Made by a program: the position numbers and the translations under genes. A stretch of 64,000 bases of DNA from an uncultured Lachnospiraceae bacterium (GTDB lineage Bacteria > Bacillota > Clostridia > Lachnospirales > Lachnospiraceae): positions 246,428 through 310,427 of the forward strand of contig CAJUFN010000002.1 of assembly GCA_910585545.1 (NCBI GenBank). Reading direction: 5' to 3'. Within the stretch, counting starts at the first letter, position 1. Every line of letters begins with the position of its first letter. Below are positions 62,066 to 64,000 of the stretch, piece by piece. The notes under the pieces were generated by a model. The model worked only from the letters and a program-made list of their open reading frames with translations, had not been told where the DNA came from and searched no databases.

Positions 62066-62081
62066 TGTTTCACGTGAAACA
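62066..62081. other. parS site 3
   Basis: TGTTTCACGTGAAACA, perfect; exactly 40 bp from site 2 and 29 bp before the parA -10 element. Confidence 0.97.
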
Positions 62082-62109
62082 TTTTCTGGATTATTAAATA
62101 AAAAAATGG

Positions 62110-62115
62110 TATAAT
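62110..62115 (+). promoter_or_regulatory. -10 element of parAB
   Basis: TATAAT in GGTATAATGAT, 30 bases before the parA ATG. The -35 region (about 62087-62092) is poor and close to parS site 3, so ParB autoregulation is plausible. Confidence 0.6.
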
Positions 62116-62144
62116 GATAAAGCGAAAGAAAGGTGATATAAATA

Positions 62145-62909
62145 ATGGAAAGAATTATAGCTGTTGCTAATCAAAAAGGCGGTGTGGGAAAAACTACTAC
62201 TGCTATAAATTTATCCTCATGTTTAAGTGCGCTGGGTAAAAAAGTACTGGCAATTGATATGGATCCGCAGGGAAATATGACAAGTGGGCTTGGTGTAGAT
62301 AAGGATGAAGTAGAATATACAGTATATGATTTGATATTAGGGGAAACGGATATTCAGAATGCTATTGTAAAGGATGTAATAGAAAATCTGGATGTATTAC
62401 CTACTAACATTGATCTTGCTGCTGCTGAAATTGAATTGATTGGTGTTGATGAAAAAGAGTTTATTATCAAAAAGGCTGTAGAAGGTGTAAAGGACAATTA
62501 TGATTTTATTGTTATTGACTGTCCACCATCTTTAAGTATGCTTACAATTAATGCTATGACTACGGCAAATTCAGTGTTGGTTCCGATACAATGCGAATAT
62601 TATGCTTTGGAGGGATTGAGTCAGCTGATTCATACGATTGAATTGGTTAAAGAAAGATTGAATCCGGATTTAAGTATTGAAGGCGTTGTATTTACAATGT
62701 ATGATGCAAGAACAAATTTATCTTTACAGGTGGTAGAAAATGTAAAGGACAATTTGCAGCAAAGTATATATAAAACAATTATTCCGAGAAATATTAGATT
62801 AGCGGAGGCTCCTAGCCATGGATTGCCGATTAATTTATATGATGCGAAGTCTACAGGTGCGGAAAGTTATATGTTATTAGCAGAAGAGGTAATTAATAAA
62901 GGAGAATAA
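62145..62909 (+). CDS. parA: Chromosome-partitioning ATPase ParA (Soj)
   Basis: 254 residues with the deviant Walker A KGGVGKTTT near 10-18, Walker A' DFIVIDCPPSLSMLT and MDPQGNMTSGLG. It works with ParB bound to parS in origin placement and control of initiation. AAAGGTGATAT stands before the ATG. Confidence 0.97.
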   Translation: MERIIAVANQKGGVGKTTTAINLSSCLSALGKKVLAIDMDPQGNMTSGLGVDKDEVEYTVYDLILGETDIQNAIVKDVIENLDVLPTNIDLAAAEIELIGVDEKEFIIKKAVEGVKDNYDFIVIDCPPSLSMLTINAMTTANSVLVPIQCEYYALEGLSQLIHTIELVKERLNPDLSIEGVVFTMYDARTNLSLQVVENVKDNLQQSIYKTIIPRNIRLAEAPSHGLPINLYDAKSTGAESYMLLAEEVINKGE

Positions 62910-62912
62910 GTG

Positions 62913-63821
62913 ATGGCAGTAAAACGTGGAGGATTAGGGAAAGGTTTAGACAGCTTGATTCCTGAGCCTAAAAAAGCAAAACCAGCTGTTTCAAAGCAAA
63001 CTTCTCAGGATAAAGATAAAGAAGAGGCGAAAGGCGGAGAATTTATCGTTAGTATAAATAAAGTTGAGCCAAATAGGGAACAGCCTAGAAAAGCATTTGA
63101 AGAGGATGCTTTATATGAACTTTCGGATTCAATTAAGCAGTTTGGCGTATTACAGCCATTGCTGGTACAGAAAAAGAAAGATTATTATGAGATTATTGCC
63201 GGTGAGAGGCGTTGGCGGGCCGCAAAGATGGCTGGAATAAAAGAAATTCCAGTGATTGTAAAAGAATATACAGAGCAGGAAGTGTTGGAAATTGCTTTGA
63301 TTGAAAATATTCAAAGGGAAAACTTAAATCCAATTGAAGAGGCAATGGCATTTAAGCAACTTTTGACGGTATATAATTTAAAGCAAGATGAAGTCGCGGA
63401 ACGTGTGTCTAAGAGCAGAACGGCTGTGACAAATTCTATGAGACTTTTGAAATTAAGTGAAAAAGTACAACAGATGGTAATTGATGATATGATTTCTACC
63501 GGTCATGCGCGTGCACTTTTGGCAATCGACAATGAAGAGCAACAATATGCGTTAGCAATTCGGATTTTTGATGAAAAATTAAGCGTAAGAGAAATTGAAA
63601 AGATTATAAAAGAATTGAAAAATCCAAAGAAAAAGGTTGAAAAAAGGATTATTGAAAATTCTTTCATTTATCAGGATCTTGAAGAAAAAATGAAGGCTGT
63701 GATCGGAACAAAAGTAAGCATTAATCAGAAGGCAAAAGGTAAAGGGAAAATTGAAATTGAGTACTATTCTGATGAAGAATTAGAACGTATTTATGAAATG
63801 ATCTTGAACACAAAACAATAG
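62913..63821 (+). CDS. parB: Chromosome-partitioning protein ParB (Spo0J)
   Basis: 302 residues: GGLGKGLDSLIPE start, the CTP-binding motifs (EIIAGERRWRAAKMAG, with GERR) about 92-107 and NIQRENLNPIEEA, then the HTH that reads parS (KSRTAVTNSMRLLKL) about 165-180 and a C-terminal dimer part. ATG at 62913 is behind AAAGGAG; GTG at 62910 is alternative. It starts 3 bases behind parA. Confidence 0.97.
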   Translation: MAVKRGGLGKGLDSLIPEPKKAKPAVSKQTSQDKDKEEAKGGEFIVSINKVEPNREQPRKAFEEDALYELSDSIKQFGVLQPLLVQKKKDYYEIIAGERRWRAAKMAGIKEIPVIVKEYTEQEVLEIALIENIQRENLNPIEEAMAFKQLLTVYNLKQDEVAERVSKSRTAVTNSMRLLKLSEKVQQMVIDDMISTGHARALLAIDNEEQQYALAIRIFDEKLSVREIEKIIKELKNPKKKVEKRIIENSFIYQDLEEKMKAVIGTKVSINQKAKGKGKIEIEYYSDEELERIYEMILNTKQ

Positions 63822-63919
63822 TTATAAATATTTTTGACGTTTATATATCTAAAGAGCGGGAAAACTCTAAAAATAATGAATATATTTTATGAGAGAATAG
63901 ATGAAAAGGAGAAAAATCA

Positions 63920-64000
63920 ATGTTAGACATTAAATTTTTAAGAGCAAATCCAGATATAGTGAAAGAGAATATTAAAAAGAAATTCCAGGATGAGAAACTC
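63920..64000 (+). CDS. serS: Seryl-tRNA synthetase, N-terminal start (cut by window edge)
   Basis: 27 codons read MLDIKFLRANPDIVKENIKK, the typical N-terminus of SerRS before its coiled-coil arm. AAGGAG stands before the ATG. The gap behind parB (63822-63919) shows no T-box and no clear terminator. Confidence 0.92.
   Translation, partial: MLDIKFLRANPDIVKENIKKKFQDEKL

Noticed and set aside
61986..62081. Three equal 16-mers as a CRISPR array
   Set aside because: They are perfect parS palindromes with 24-base spacers beside parAB; no cas genes. I see no CRISPR in the window.
63822..63919. T-box before serS
   Set aside because: Only about 100 bases with no T-box core or terminator arms; a small GAG...CTC hairpin is not enough.

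Overview
The window comes from a low-GC Gram-positive gut anaerobe, most likely a Lachnospiraceae species (Clostridia). The grounds are the dnaA-dnaN-S4-recF-gyrB-gyrA and rpmH-rnpA-yidD-yidC-jag-mnmE-mnmG-rsmG blocks around the replication origin, a T-box before ileS, a formate lyase with a separate glycyl-radical subunit, and large anchored glycosidases with FIVAR-type repeats and a KTGD-type C-terminus. I cannot fix the species from sequence alone; a mucin-associated genus such as Mediterraneibacter is plausible.

The origin lies at about 51.7-53.75 kb, with DnaA boxes on both sides of dnaA. To its left dnaA, dnaN, an S4 protein, recF, gyrB and gyrA run on the minus strand; to its right rpmH through rsmG, then parA, parB and serS run on the plus strand. 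Three perfect parS sites spaced exactly 40 bp precede parA. A minus-strand alpha/beta-hydrolase-fold protein with Ala at the nucleophile position sits against the direction of its neighbours.

Left of gyrA is a molybdenum cofactor and molybdate-uptake cluster (moaC, moaA, mog, a MoeA-like protein with a Cys-rich tail, a MOSC protein, modA, modB, modC), with a perfect 52-bp palindrome inside it. At 27-38 kb two very large surface glycosidases, GH97 (minus) and GH84 (plus), share the same C-terminal repeat and anchor modules; a VOC-fold protein and PlsC lie between them. At 22-27 kb is an accessory patch: a tRNA-Arg(CCU) whose 3' half plus flank (143 bp) is duplicated 1,748 bp downstream, two decayed ORF6N-type genes, a BRO-type antirepressor gene, a transposase scrap, a TraX-family membrane protein and a short-chain dehydrogenase.

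At 14-21 kb are housekeeping genes: pflB, a separate glycyl-radical subunit and pflA, a ZIP metal transporter, trpS, and a DacF-type D,D-carboxypeptidase. At 1-4.8 kb are ileS with a full T-box leader (Ile ATC specifier) and the start of glgP.

The most unusual region is 4.8-13.98 kb, a run of ten minus-strand genes. It starts with two tandem 22-bp-spaced repeats that fit a LytTR-type regulator site, then a small secreted protein, a partial-terminator hairpin, a lipoprotein, two integral membrane proteins, and a LanF/BcrA-type ABC ATPase with a Glu in place of the Q-loop Gln. It continues with a solute-binding lipoprotein, two MalF/MalG-type permeases without their own ATPase, an HlyD-type adaptor and a MacB-like membrane protein. 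I infer a quorum-regulated secreted-peptide (bacteriocin-like) export, sensing or immunity locus fused to a sugar-importer-like module; no function is proven.
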